A stretch of 36,199 nt of DNA. It comes from Gemmatimonas sp. GTDB taxonomy: Bacteria; Gemmatimonadota; Gemmatimonadetes; Gemmatimonadales; Gemmatimonadaceae. The notes under the pieces were generated by a model. That model was not told the origin of the DNA, searched no databases, and was given only the letters and a program-made list of their open reading frames with translations. Shown in pieces: positions 1-9,554 of the stretch. The position numbers and the translations under genes were made by a program. Every line of letters begins with the position of its first letter. Within the stretch, counting starts at the first letter, position 1. The stretch spans positions 1 through 36,199 of the forward strand of contig JAABRL010000045.1 of assembly GCA_011390935.1 (NCBI GenBank), given 5' to 3'.

Positions 1-1352
1 GCGGTAGCGTTGGCAGAACGGCGCGGTGCGAGGTCGGCGGCCGTCTCGGTGGCCCGCAGCGCCCGGTTGCGGGCCGCAATGGTGCGACGCGATTCGGCGG
101 GGCGGGTCGGGGCAAACATTTCGAACAGCATCATCGTGTGTGCATCGAGCGGCTCGCCACGCTGCACCGCCTTGCGCAGTGCGGCCATCGGACGCGCCAG
201 CAGCTTGGCCACGATGCGCGTGGCGGTGCGCTCGGCGACGGCATCGCCCGCGGCGAACGCTACTTCGCGACGCGCCACTTCCGTGAGCGCTTCACGCAGC
301 GGCTTGATGGCGTCTCGGGCGGGCATGGCCGCGACCCATTCGAGGAAGTCGGTGACTTCTTCCTGACACACATGCTCCGCTTCGGGCACGGCGTTCCGAC
401 GCGCTTCTTCCGCAGCCAGAATCGGCGAGTGCAGCGTGTCGAGGTCCACCAGTGTCACGCCGGCGAGCTCGAGCACGGCGGGATCGATGTTGCGCGGCAG
501 GCTGAGGTCCATGAGCAGCAGCGAGTACGCGGCCGTGCCACACGCCTCACGGGTGCGGCGCAGCGCATCGGCGAGCAGAATCGGGCTCTCCGACGCCGTG
601 GCCACAATCACCACATCGGCCATCGCCGCTTCGACGTGCAGGGTATCGAGTGCGGCCGCACGTCCGCCCAGAATGCCGGCCAGCTCCTCGGCCTTCTCGA
701 TGGAGCGATTCATGAGCACCAGATCGCGCGCGCCCAGCTTCACGAGCTGACGCGCCGTGCGCTCGCCCGTCTTGCCACAGCCCACCACCAGACACCGTGC
801 ATTCGTGAGCGAGCCGAAGCGCTGATGTGCAATCGACGCGGCTTCGGCCCCAATCGAGTTGCGACCGGCGAGCAGCGACGTTTCCGTCTGCACACGCTTG
901 CCGGCCCGCAGCGCCGTTTCGAACAGGCGATGCAGCACCGGACCCGTCGCACCGCTCTTCGCGGCCCGCTTGTACGCGCTGCGCAGCTGCCCCAGAATCT
1001 GACCGTCGCCGAGCACCTGCGACTCCAACCCGGAGGCCACACGCACCACGTGCTGCGCCGCATCGGCGCCGTAGCGACGCGTCGCCGTGCGCAACAACTC
1101 GTCGCCGTTGACGCGCGTACGCATCCACCGACGGGCCAGTGTCTGAATGGCCTTGTCGATCTCATTGATGTCGTCGCTTTCCACCCACGCGTACAGCTCA
1201 GTGCGATTACAGGTGGCAATCAGCGCGGCTTCGGTGACGACTTCGGTGCGCGCGGTCCGGTAAAGCTGAGTCAGCCGCTCTTCCGAGAGGTGAAACTGCT
1301 CCCGGGTCGCGACGTCGGCACGGCGGAAGTCGACAGCGATCGAGATGAGCAT
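1..1352 (-). CDS. hemA: Glutamyl-tRNA reductase, 3' end outside window
   Basis: Reduces glutamyl-tRNA(Glu) to glutamate-1-semialdehyde with NADPH, the first committed step of the C5 route to 5-aminolevulinate and so to heme and bacteriochlorophyll. The frame starting at ATG 1352 stays open to the window edge (450 residues, no stop). The start MLISIAVDFRRADVATREQF is followed by ATCNRTELYAW, which holds the catalytic Cys (residue 48), and by SGLESQVLGDGQILGQLR, the family signature at the substrate/NADPH domain junction. The C-terminal part (LRATETAADLAPRR) belongs to the dimerisation region. It lies 45 bp after bchP on the same strand, probably as the last visible gene of the aerR-ppsR-bchG-bch2-bchP run. 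No clear Shine-Dalgarno sequence precedes the ATG. It is GluTR, not the ALA synthase that alphaproteobacteria also call HemA. The product is very secure; the end is not seen. Confidence 0.95.
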   Translation of the reverse strand, partial: MLISIAVDFRRADVATREQFHLSEERLTQLYRTARTEVVTEAALIATCNRTELYAWVESDDINEIDKAIQTLARRWMRTRVNGDELLRTATRRYGADAAQHVVRVASGLESQVLGDGQILGQLRSAYKRAAKSGATGPVLHRLFETALRAGKRVQTETSLLAGRNSIGAEAASIAHQRFGSLTNARCLVVGCGKTGERTARQLVKLGARDLVLMNRSIEKAEELAGILGGRAAALDTLHVEAAMADVVIVATASESPILLADALRRTREACGTAAYSLLLMDLSLPRNIDPAVLELAGVTLVDLDTLHSPILAAEEARRNAVPEAEHVCQEEVTDFLEWVAAMPARDAIKPLREALTEVARREVAFAAGDAVAERTATRIVAKLLARPMAALRKAVQRGEPLDAHTMMLFEMFAPTRPAESRRTIAARNRALRATETAADLAPRRSANAT

Positions 1353-1397
1353 GCGAGGGGGTGGTGACGGGGAGTGGGCGTCGAGCAGACGATGTGA

Positions 1398-2585
1398 TCA
1401 GGCGGGGGCGAGGCCGGTCAGGTGCGCCAGGTTCTTGAAGAAGATCCGGACGTGTGACATCGGGCGCGCCTTCACCAGACGCTTGTTCATGTATCCGTCG
1501 AACGTCAGTTCCTGCACGTCACGGTCTTCGCAGATGCGCACGAAGCGTTCGCGACGATCATCGTTGTTGTACCAGAAGTCCTGCATGATGCCCAGCACAC
1601 GGAAGACCTGCCCGTGCTCCCACATGAAGCGGCGGCGCGCGGTGCGCAGCCACAGCGGATTGCCGGTGAGCATGGCCACACCGGCGGCCTGCGCCACGTA
1701 TCGCCCGCTCGTCATCGCATAATAGATGCCTTCACCCGACGCGGGCGCAACCGTACCGGCCGCATCACCGCCCACAATCACGTCGCGACCGTTGTCCCAA
1801 CGACGCAGCGGCTGCAGCGGAATCGGCGCGCCTTCCTTGCGAATCGTCTCGGCCGAATCGAGGCCGGTGGATGCGCGGAGCTGTGCCACCGCTTCCCGCA
1901 GCTTGAAGCCCTGCTGCAGCGAACCGGTGCCGATGCTCGTGGTGTGCCCGTGCGGAAACACCCAGGCGTAGAAGTCGGGGGACAGCGGGCCCTGATAGTA
2001 CACATCGCAGCGCTTGCTGCCGAATGCGTCGCTGTCGAGATCGGGTGACTTCACGATTTCGTGGTACGCGAAGACATGCTTCATCTTCTCGGCACCGGGA
2101 ATCGCGGCCTTGGCCACCGATGAGAGCGCCCCATCGCAGCCGATCACCATCTTCGTCTTGACCTGCTTCTCCACTCCGTGGCGCGAACGGCCATCGGTGT
2201 AGGTGAGCACCTGCAGACCATCGTCGTCGCGCTCCATGCGCACAAAGCCACCCGTGCGGCGCTCGGCGCCGGCCGACTCGGCCCGCGCGCGCAGCCACTC
2301 GTCGAACACGTCGCGATCGACCATGCCCACATAGCCCTGGCCGACCGGAATATCGACCTTGTTCGACTTGGGCGAAATCATGCGCGCCGTGTCGATCCGT
2401 GCCACGAGCAAGTCGTCAGGCACGTTGAAGTCCTTCATGAGCTGCGGAGGCACGGCGCCGCCACACGGCTTGATGCGCCACGCCTTGTCGAGCAGGAGCA
2501 CGGAGCGGCCGGTCTGCGCCATTTCATGCGCCGCCGTTGCGCCCGCTGGTCCACCACCCACCACCACCACGTCGAACTGATCCAT
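1398..2585 (-). CDS. bchP: Geranylgeranyl reductase (bacteriochlorophyll a tail reduction)
   Basis: FAD-dependent reductase that converts the geranylgeranyl tail of bacteriochlorophyllide ester, or geranylgeranyl-PP, to phytyl by three successive NADPH-dependent reductions. The 395-residue protein has the usual family length. The dinucleotide-binding motif VVVGGGPAGATAA lies at residues 7-19, the conserved KPCGGAVP segment near residue 40, and the second FAD motif GGDAAGTVAPASGEGIYYAM near residue 270. It sits between the PucC-family gene (79-bp gap upstream) and hemA (45 bp downstream), all on the minus strand. The bchG-bch2-bchP arrangement is classical in purple bacteria. No promoter-like or PpsR box was seen in the gap before it, so it is probably read from an upstream promoter. 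Confidence 0.96.
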   Translation of the reverse strand: MDQFDVVVVGGGPAGATAAHEMAQTGRSVLLLDKAWRIKPCGGAVPPQLMKDFNVPDDLLVARIDTARMISPKSNKVDIPVGQGYVGMVDRDVFDEWLRARAESAGAERRTGGFVRMERDDDGLQVLTYTDGRSRHGVEKQVKTKMVIGCDGALSSVAKAAIPGAEKMKHVFAYHEIVKSPDLDSDAFGSKRCDVYYQGPLSPDFYAWVFPHGHTTSIGTGSLQQGFKLREAVAQLRASTGLDSAETIRKEGAPIPLQPLRRWDNGRDVIVGGDAAGTVAPASGEGIYYAMTSGRYVAQAAGVAMLTGNPLWLRTARRRFMWEHGQVFRVLGIMQDFWYNNDDRRERFVRICEDRDVQELTFDGYMNKRLVKARPMSHVRIFFKNLAHLTGLAPA

Positions 2586-2664
2586 CAGAGTGCACTCCCG
2601 TGCGTGGCCGGCAGCCGGCGCGTCGAAGCCGCGACACGCATGCCCCGAACCGTTGTTACCACCA

Positions 2665-3987
2665 TCAGTTGTTCACCACGGCGGCGAGCATCTCGCCGCG
2701 TGTGCGCACCACGTCGCCGGCGTTGGCCGTCGATGCACTGCGATAGGCCAGCACGGCGGCCACGACGAACAGCGCCGCCTCCACCGAGAACACCGCCGCA
2801 TAGCCGCGAATCGGGGAGCCGAGCAGCGAACGCGCCACATCGACACCGGCGCCGCCCACCGACACACCCACCGCGTACGCCACCGCCTGTGCGGCCCCGT
2901 AGACGCCGAGTCGCAGGCCGGCGCGGCCATCCTTGGCATCGCCGGTGAGCGCCATCATGGAACCGATCGCACCAATCGCGAACACACCGTTGGCAAGGCC
3001 CAGCAGAAACACGATCGCGCGGAACGTGTCCACGCTTGCGAAGACCGGGCTCACCGCGAGCAGGACGAACATGACCGACGAGGCCGCGCACCCCGCTGCT
3101 GCCCAGATGCGCAGCGCACCAAAGCGCGCGCCGATGATCGCGGTGACGATCATGCCCACCAGCACGCCGCCGTGCTGCATGCCGGCGAGTCGCGTGGTTT
3201 CCCCCGCCGTGAGTCCGAAGGCAATGCCGCCAAACGGCTCGAGAATGAGATCCTGCGCGCTGTACGCCAACATGGCAACGAAGACGAACACCGCGAAGGT
3301 GCGTGCCACCGGCTCGCCCCATACCGTCGCGAGCGCCTCCTTGAACGCGGTGCCGCGCTCCGACGCCGCGATCGGCTCCGGCGCCTGCCGCTCACCGAGC
3401 GTGCGCTCGAGACCAAAGAGGGTGAGCGTGGTCACGGCTACCGCGACCGCGCCTACACCCACCGTGATCATGAGCAGGCGCTCGAATCCGAATGGATCGA
3501 GCAGCGAGCCCGCCGTGGCCGTCGTGATGATGAAGCCGACGATCATGAGAATCCACGTGACCGCGGCGGCACCAGCACGCTGCCACGGATGGGCATGCTC
3601 CGAGATGAGCGCAAGCAGGGGCGTTCCAGCGGCACTCACCCCGGCGCCAAGTACCACGAAGGCGATGGCCGCGAGGGCGATGCCGAGCGCCGGTGTGGCG
3701 GCCATCACGGGAATCGACAGCGCCACGCCAATGCCACCCGCGGCCAGCGTGGCCATGCCACCAATGATCCACGGCGTGCGCGAACCGGCGGCATCGGAGC
3801 CATGCCCAAGGCGCGGACGCAGATAGAGTTGCACGGCGAAGTGCAGCGCCACCAGCACGCCCGGCACCGACGCGGGCAGCGCCAGCTCCACGACCATGAC
3901 GCGATTCATCGTCGCCGTCATGAGCACCACCACCGCACCGATGCACGCCTGCACCAGGCCGAGGCGGAAGATCTGCACCCAGCTCAT
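2665..3987 (-). CDS. bch2: PucC-family MFS membrane protein (BCH2/ORF428 type) between bchG and bchP
   Basis: A 440-residue integral membrane protein of the PucC/LhaA/BCH2 branch of the major facilitator superfamily, with about 12 hydrophobic segments. The family landmark TMNRVMVVELALPASVPG lies near residue 25, and LILEPFGG near residue 228 matches the LLEPYGG motif of LhaA in this same window. Members have been annotated as a 44.5-kDa bacteriochlorophyll synthase chain, but the family is better viewed as helpers that deliver pigment or aid light-harvesting assembly; the exact substrate is not known. Its ATG overlaps the bchG stop region by 4 bp (3984-3987), so translation is probably coupled. 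The position between bchG and bchP matches ORF428 of Rhodobacter. Family placement is secure; the precise role is inferred. Confidence 0.88.
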   Translation of the reverse strand: MSWVQIFRLGLVQACIGAVVVLMTATMNRVMVVELALPASVPGVLVALHFAVQLYLRPRLGHGSDAAGSRTPWIIGGMATLAAGGIGVALSIPVMAATPALGIALAAIAFVVLGAGVSAAGTPLLALISEHAHPWQRAGAAAVTWILMIVGFIITTATAGSLLDPFGFERLLMITVGVGAVAVAVTTLTLFGLERTLGERQAPEPIAASERGTAFKEALATVWGEPVARTFAVFVFVAMLAYSAQDLILEPFGGIAFGLTAGETTRLAGMQHGGVLVGMIVTAIIGARFGALRIWAAAGCAASSVMFVLLAVSPVFASVDTFRAIVFLLGLANGVFAIGAIGSMMALTGDAKDGRAGLRLGVYGAAQAVAYAVGVSVGGAGVDVARSLLGSPIRGYAAVFSVEAALFVVAAVLAYRSASTANAGDVVRTRGEMLAAVVNN

Positions 3988-4901
3988 GCGCCCGCTCCGA
4001 GCACGCCACGAATGGCGAAGGCCGTCACCATCATGCCGGCGACCGAAAACGGCACACCGAACGCGCTCAGATACAGCGCCCGCTCACGCGGCGACTGCAC
4101 GAACCAGCGCATGATGCCGAACTGCACGACCATGAGCACGCCAATCGTGAGCGCGTGCCATGGCTTGCCGATCACGAGCAGCATGGTGAGTACCACCCAC
4201 TGCGGCATGAGCATGATGGCGCTGGCGACATACGCCGCCGGCTCGACGCCAAGCTTCACGGGCAAGGAGCCGACACCCATCTGCCGATCGCCTTCGATTG
4301 CCTTGAAGTCGTTCAGCGTCATGATGCCGTGCGCGCCGATCGAGTAGAACAGGGCGGCCACCACGATCTGCCACGGCAACGACGGCTGGCCGAGCATGAG
4401 GGCGGCGCCGGTCACCCAGGCCAGCCCTTCATAGGTGAAACCGACGGCGGCGTTCCCCAGCCAGCCATTGAGCTTGAAGCGAAAGGGCGGGGCGCTGTAG
4501 CCCCACGAAAAGAGCAGCGCGAGCGACACCGCGCCGAGCCCGAGCACCCCGAGCGGAATCGCCGCGATGAGCGACAGGACGGTCCACGCAATGGCGATGG
4601 CGAGACCCCACTGGCCGGGAATCCGGCCGGAGGGAATCGGCCGATTGGGCTCGTTGATCGCGTCCACATGGCGGTCGAACCAATCGTTGACCGCCTGGCT
4701 GGAGGCGCAGACGAGCGGCCCCGTGATGCAAACGCCCAGTGCCAGCAACCCCCAACGGCCAGAGAGCGGCTGTCCCGAACTGATCACGCCGCACGTGAAG
4801 GCCCACATCGGTGGGAACCACGTGACTGGCTTGAGCAGCGTGAGGACAGCGCGCGGATCCGGACGCGCTGAGGCGGTTTGTATCGTATTGCTGACACCCA
4901 T
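3984..4901 (-). CDS. bchG: Bacteriochlorophyll a synthase (prenyl transferase)
   Basis: UbiA-superfamily membrane enzyme that esterifies bacteriochlorophyllide a with geranylgeranyl-PP or phytyl-PP. The 305-residue protein carries the Mg-diphosphate binding motif NDWFDRHVDAINEPNRPIPSG, starting at Asn72 with Asp73, Asp76 and Asp80, and a second Asp-rich motif NDFKAIEGDRQMGVGSLPVK near residue 196. Several hydrophobic helices follow the family pattern. It overlaps the downstream PucC-family gene by 4 bp. The ATG at 4901 has no Shine-Dalgarno sequence, and a PpsR-type box begins only 4 bases upstream of it, with no nearby alternative Met. The message may therefore be leaderless or nearly so. 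Confidence 0.96.
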   Translation of the reverse strand: MGVSNTIQTASARPDPRAVLTLLKPVTWFPPMWAFTCGVISSGQPLSGRWGLLALGVCITGPLVCASSQAVNDWFDRHVDAINEPNRPIPSGRIPGQWGLAIAIAWTVLSLIAAIPLGVLGLGAVSLALLFSWGYSAPPFRFKLNGWLGNAAVGFTYEGLAWVTGAALMLGQPSLPWQIVVAALFYSIGAHGIMTLNDFKAIEGDRQMGVGSLPVKLGVEPAAYVASAIMLMPQWVVLTMLLVIGKPWHALTIGVLMVVQFGIMRWFVQSPRERALYLSAFGVPFSVAGMMVTAFAIRGVLGAGA

Positions 4902-4904
4902 GGC

Positions 4905-4922
4905 TGTCTAGTTTAATTGACA
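4905..4922. promoter_or_regulatory. PpsR/CrtJ-type operator box TGT-N12-ACA before bchG
   Basis: The sequence TGTCTAGTTTAATTGACA is an exact TGT-N12-ACA match, the known recognition pattern of PpsR/CrtJ. It ends 4 bases before the bchG start codon, in the 91-bp gap after ppsR. On the minus strand a possible -10 (TAAACT, 4915-4910) lies inside the box, with a weak -35 (TCGCCA) 17 bp upstream. Occupancy would block this promoter. This suggests bchG-bch2-bchP-hemA can be controlled separately from aerR-ppsR. The motif match is direct; binding is inferred. Confidence 0.6.
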
Positions 4923-4992
4923 GTTCGGGAATTGGCGAGTGGCAATCGGCGACTTCATGTGACTTTTTCCGACAAAAGGCGCGGGGGCGACG

Positions 4993-6423
4993 TCAGTCGG
5001 CGGCTTCGCCGTCTCGTTCGGCGCTGGGAGACGCCAATCGGTGGCGTCGCAGCTTGACATACAGGCTCTGTCGACTGACGCCGAGGACCTCGGCGGCCGA
5101 GGTGCGGTTGTCGTTCGTAAGCTCGAGGGCGGCTTCAATGAAGTGGCGCTCGACCAGATCGACCGTGTCGCGCACCAGGTCCCGCAGCGTGACGCGTCCC
5201 ACGAGCGAGGTCAGCTCTTCCACGGCGCGCGTGAGATCGCGCGCCCCCTGCGGGCCGCTGGCGAGTCGGCGGCCGATGTCGCGCATCGTGAAGCCGATGC
5301 TGGGCTCGTCACCGTCCGGCACCCACACCGCCGACACCTCGACCTCGGTGGCCGAACCGTGCGAACCGCGCGCGGCCGTGGCCACGAGTCGCACCGCCCC
5401 GTGCTTCTTGAGCATGGACACGAAGACGGGGAAATCGGCGCCGGGTCGCCCAATGAACGACGAGAGCAGCGCGCCCCGGGCCTGCTCCAGCGACGCCAGC
5501 TCGGCAAGATCGAGGAAGGCGCGGTTGGCTTCGAGGATGTGGCCGTCGAGATCCGTCACGATGAACGCATCCGGCGAGCGCTCGATCAGATCCCGAATGC
5601 GACTGCGCACCCCCTCCTCACGCTGCGACTGCTCGCTGGCGTCAGTGGAGGAGAAACGGATGAGCAGCAGCGTGGCCGTTTCCTGCCGGAAGCAGGAGGC
5701 GGAGACATTCCACTGCTGGTCGCTGCCTTCGAGGACAATGGGCACATCCCCCGCGCGACCGGCCGACCGGGCCGCGGAGATGAGGTCCTCGAGCGTGCGG
5801 GCGGAGGCCACGTTCACGCCGAACGGGAAGGAGCGCCCGATCAGCCGTTCCGTGACCTCGTCGAACACCTGACCGGCGGCGCTGTTGGCATCGAGCACCT
5901 TCATGGTGCCCGCGTCCACCACCAGAATGCCATCGCTGGCCAGCTGGAAGAGGAGCCGATAGCGCGTTTCGACGTGCCGAAGGCGCCAGTAGTCACGCTC
6001 CATGGCCTGCTGCGCCTCGACCAATCGCTGCTGGAGCGACGAGAGGTGGCGCATGTCACGCCCGACCGCCACCACCGAGCCATCGCGTCCCACGCGCATC
6101 GCGGTGTAGGCAATGGGCAGGTCGGCGCCAGCCGCGGTGGTGTGATTCACCTGGCGGCGCTTGGAGATGCCCTTCGTCGCCACCTCGCGCAGCAGCGTCT
6201 CGATCTTGAGCCGCGTCTCGCTGGTGGCCGTATCTGGCCATGGCCGACCGACCCACTCCTTGGAGAGGTCGGCGGCCACATCGGTTGGGGCGACCGAGAC
6301 GTCGCGCACGACGCCGGCTGGGTCGACGAGCACGGCGAAATCACCTGCCACGGCAAGCATGCTCGCGGCGGCGCTGGCGCCTAGTGCGTCGTAGGCCGGG
6401 TCATTGGCGTCGTAGAGTCTCAC
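4993..6423 (-). CDS. ppsR: PpsR/CrtJ-type transcriptional regulator of photosynthesis genes
   Basis: PAS-domain DNA-binding protein that in purple bacteria represses bch, crt and puc genes under oxygen or high light. The 476-residue length is typical. PAS-like regions lie at about residues 18-125, 152-260 and 275-385, with a helical Q-linker (about 126-150) between the first two. A Fis-type helix-turn-helix forms the C-terminus (about 425-463; core SAAEVLGVSRQSLYVKLRRH). The start is GTG 6423; no strong Shine-Dalgarno sequence is visible. It lies 16 bp behind aerR, its expected antirepressor gene. Unusually, the whole protein has one cysteine, Cys244 in the second PAS region, and none in the HTH. 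Rhodobacter PpsR/CrtJ carry a second redox-active Cys there. Some relatives also activate genes, so repressor action here is inferred. Confidence 0.93.
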   Translation of the reverse strand: MRLYDANDPAYDALGASAAASMLAVAGDFAVLVDPAGVVRDVSVAPTDVAADLSKEWVGRPWPDTATSETRLKIETLLREVATKGISKRRQVNHTTAAGADLPIAYTAMRVGRDGSVVAVGRDMRHLSSLQQRLVEAQQAMERDYWRLRHVETRYRLLFQLASDGILVVDAGTMKVLDANSAAGQVFDEVTERLIGRSFPFGVNVASARTLEDLISAARSAGRAGDVPIVLEGSDQQWNVSASCFRQETATLLLIRFSSTDASEQSQREEGVRSRIRDLIERSPDAFIVTDLDGHILEANRAFLDLAELASLEQARGALLSSFIGRPGADFPVFVSMLKKHGAVRLVATAARGSHGSATEVEVSAVWVPDGDEPSIGFTMRDIGRRLASGPQGARDLTRAVEELTSLVGRVTLRDLVRDTVDLVERHFIEAALELTNDNRTSAAEVLGVSRQSLYVKLRRHRLASPSAERDGEAAD

Positions 6424-6439
6424 GCAGACGGTCGGAGCG

Positions 6440-7405
6440 TCAGGAGGGTTGGCTGGAATCAGCCACGGCGCTCAGCGTCGTGGGCGCCGGCGCCGAAGCG
6501 TCAGCATGTAATGATTGTGAGGCACCACTGGCACGCACGCGGCCACAGAGCGCGCGGGCGACCACGGGCGACTCACGCGCGTCGCGCGCGTATCCATCGG
6601 CGCCGACGCGTTCCACGAGTTCGGGGTCGAGGGAGAACACCTGTCCCCCCACCAGAATCTGCAGGTTCGGATTGCGCGAGTTGGCGCGAATGCGGTGGAT
6701 CTCGCGCTTGAGCACCGAGAGCCGGCTCTCGCACCCTGCCGAAAACCCGATGAGGTCGAACCACTCCGTGCGCACCATCGTGAGCAGGTCGGCTTCCGAC
6801 CAGGGCGTGCCCACATGTACGCGAAATCCGTCACGAATAAGGAACTCCGCCACCATGATGAGACCGAGCGTATGCTGCTCGCCGGGGAGACAGGTGAGCA
6901 GCACCTGACCTTCCTTGGCGGGCTCGCTGCCTTCGGACTGGAAGACCTGGCTGAGCTCACGCAGGACGCGCTGCAGGCGGCCCATGGCCACCGTGACGTC
7001 CACGAAGCTGCATTCATCGTCTTCCCAGCGCAGCCCAAGTTCGCGGGCGGCCGGCGAGAGCAGCTCGAGATAGATTGATTCGACGCTCACGCCATCGGCC
7101 AGCAGCTGTCGCACGTACTGCGCGGCCGCGGCGTCATCGGTGCCCAAGACTTCTTCGAGGAAGCTCGGGATATCCTGAGGCGTCAGGGTGCGTACGCCAG
7201 TGGAGGCGGGGAGCGGGGCCGCCGAAGCGGGCTGGTGGGCCATCAGCATTCTCGGGACGAGTTCGGTCTCGATCGTGCGGTCCACGGTCCGTTCGCTCGT
7301 CGTTTGGGGATGAGGCTCGCCGGGCGACGCGGACGCGGTCCACCGCGTCCCTCGCTGGTCGAGGACGTCCGGGGCCGAAGGGATTGAGGATTGGCCGAAC
7401 ATCAT
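6440..7405 (-). CDS. aerR: Cobalamin-binding antirepressor, AerR/PpaA family
   Basis: Predicted light-sensing B12 protein that binds PpsR/CrtJ and modifies its DNA binding. The 321-residue protein has a helical B12-cap-like domain (about 77-155, with Trp127 followed by an acidic stretch). A Rossmann-like cobalamin domain (about 165-290) carries EQHTLG with His178 as probable cobalt ligand, a Ser-containing loop near residue 222 (FSAGCES) and the Gly pair in ILVGGQVF (about 250-257). These match the DxHxxG / SxL / GG pattern with Glu in place of the first Asp. ATG 7405 was chosen because GAGGT lies 6 bases upstream. The frame stays open further upstream to 7615, but that would run through the promoter and the bchF start. 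It is divergent from bchF and directly precedes ppsR. Confidence 0.9.
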   Translation of the reverse strand: MMFGQSSIPSAPDVLDQRGTRWTASASPGEPHPQTTSERTVDRTIETELVPRMLMAHQPASAAPLPASTGVRTLTPQDIPSFLEEVLGTDDAAAAQYVRQLLADGVSVESIYLELLSPAARELGLRWEDDECSFVDVTVAMGRLQRVLRELSQVFQSEGSEPAKEGQVLLTCLPGEQHTLGLIMVAEFLIRDGFRVHVGTPWSEADLLTMVRTEWFDLIGFSAGCESRLSVLKREIHRIRANSRNPNLQILVGGQVFSLDPELVERVGADGYARDARESPVVARALCGRVRASGASQSLHADASAPAPTTLSAVADSSQPS

Positions 7406-7456
7406 CACGGGACCTCGGTCGGGCAAGCACTGACAAATGAAATAGGTACGGGATCC

Positions 7457-7485
7457 AGTATGTGAACGGGGGACGGAGTTGTCAA
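7457..7485 (-). promoter_or_regulatory. Predicted aerR-ppsR promoter
   Basis: Reading the minus strand, TTGACA (7485-7480) is followed after 17 bases by CATACT (7462-7457), which keeps the key A and T of a TAnnnT -10. The start of transcription would fall near 7450, giving a leader of about 45 bases before aerR ATG 7405. The -35 lies wholly inside the left arm of the inverted repeat at 7478-7515, so a protein bound there would compete with RNA polymerase. Prediction from sequence only. Confidence 0.5.
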
Positions 7486-7515
7486 GCAAACCTGACGTAA
7501 ACTTTGCTTGACAAC
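7478..7515. promoter_or_regulatory. Perfect 13-bp inverted repeat, probable PpsR operator pair shared by aerR and bchF
   Basis: GTTGTCAAGCAAA (7478-7490) and TTTGCTTGACAAC (7503-7515) are perfect inverted copies around a 12-base centre. The element can also be read as two overlapping PpsR-like boxes in opposite orientation: TGTCAAGCAAACCTGACG (7480-7497) and, on the other strand, TGTCAAGCAAAGTTTACG (7513-7496). Each differs from TGT-N12-ACA by one base (ACG for ACA). Both divergent -35 hexamers are embedded in it. It therefore probably gives coordinated control of aerR-ppsR and of the bchF-puhC operon, including autoregulation. The symmetry is seen directly; the ligand is inferred. Confidence 0.7.
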
Positions 7516-7537
7516 TCGCGGGCCGCGGAAGTATCGT
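7508..7537 (+). promoter_or_regulatory. Predicted promoter of the bchF-puhC operon
   Basis: A consensus TTGACA (7508-7513) is followed after 18 bases by TATCGT (7532-7537), matching four of six -10 positions. Transcription would start near 7544, about 33 bases before the chosen bchF ATG. The -35 is inside the right arm of the inverted repeat, mirroring the aerR promoter on the other strand. This is the only good promoter seen for the plus-strand operon. Confidence 0.55.
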
Positions 7538-7576
7538 CACCCCATCTGGGTAGCGAACCCCCGGAACAGGCGGCAC

Positions 7577-9540
<1,964 letters not shown>

Positions 9541-9554
9541 GGGAGCGCGACGAT

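Noticed and set aside
2590..4347. Long open frame (585 codons) on the plus strand opposite the bch2 and bchG genes
   Set aside because: Arg/His-rich shadow of two clear membrane-protein genes on the other strand.
4950..4970. Further PpsR box TGT-N11-ACA between ppsR and bchG
   Set aside because: The spacer is 11, not 12, and it is close to the ppsR stop; the exact box at 4905-4922 explains the region better.
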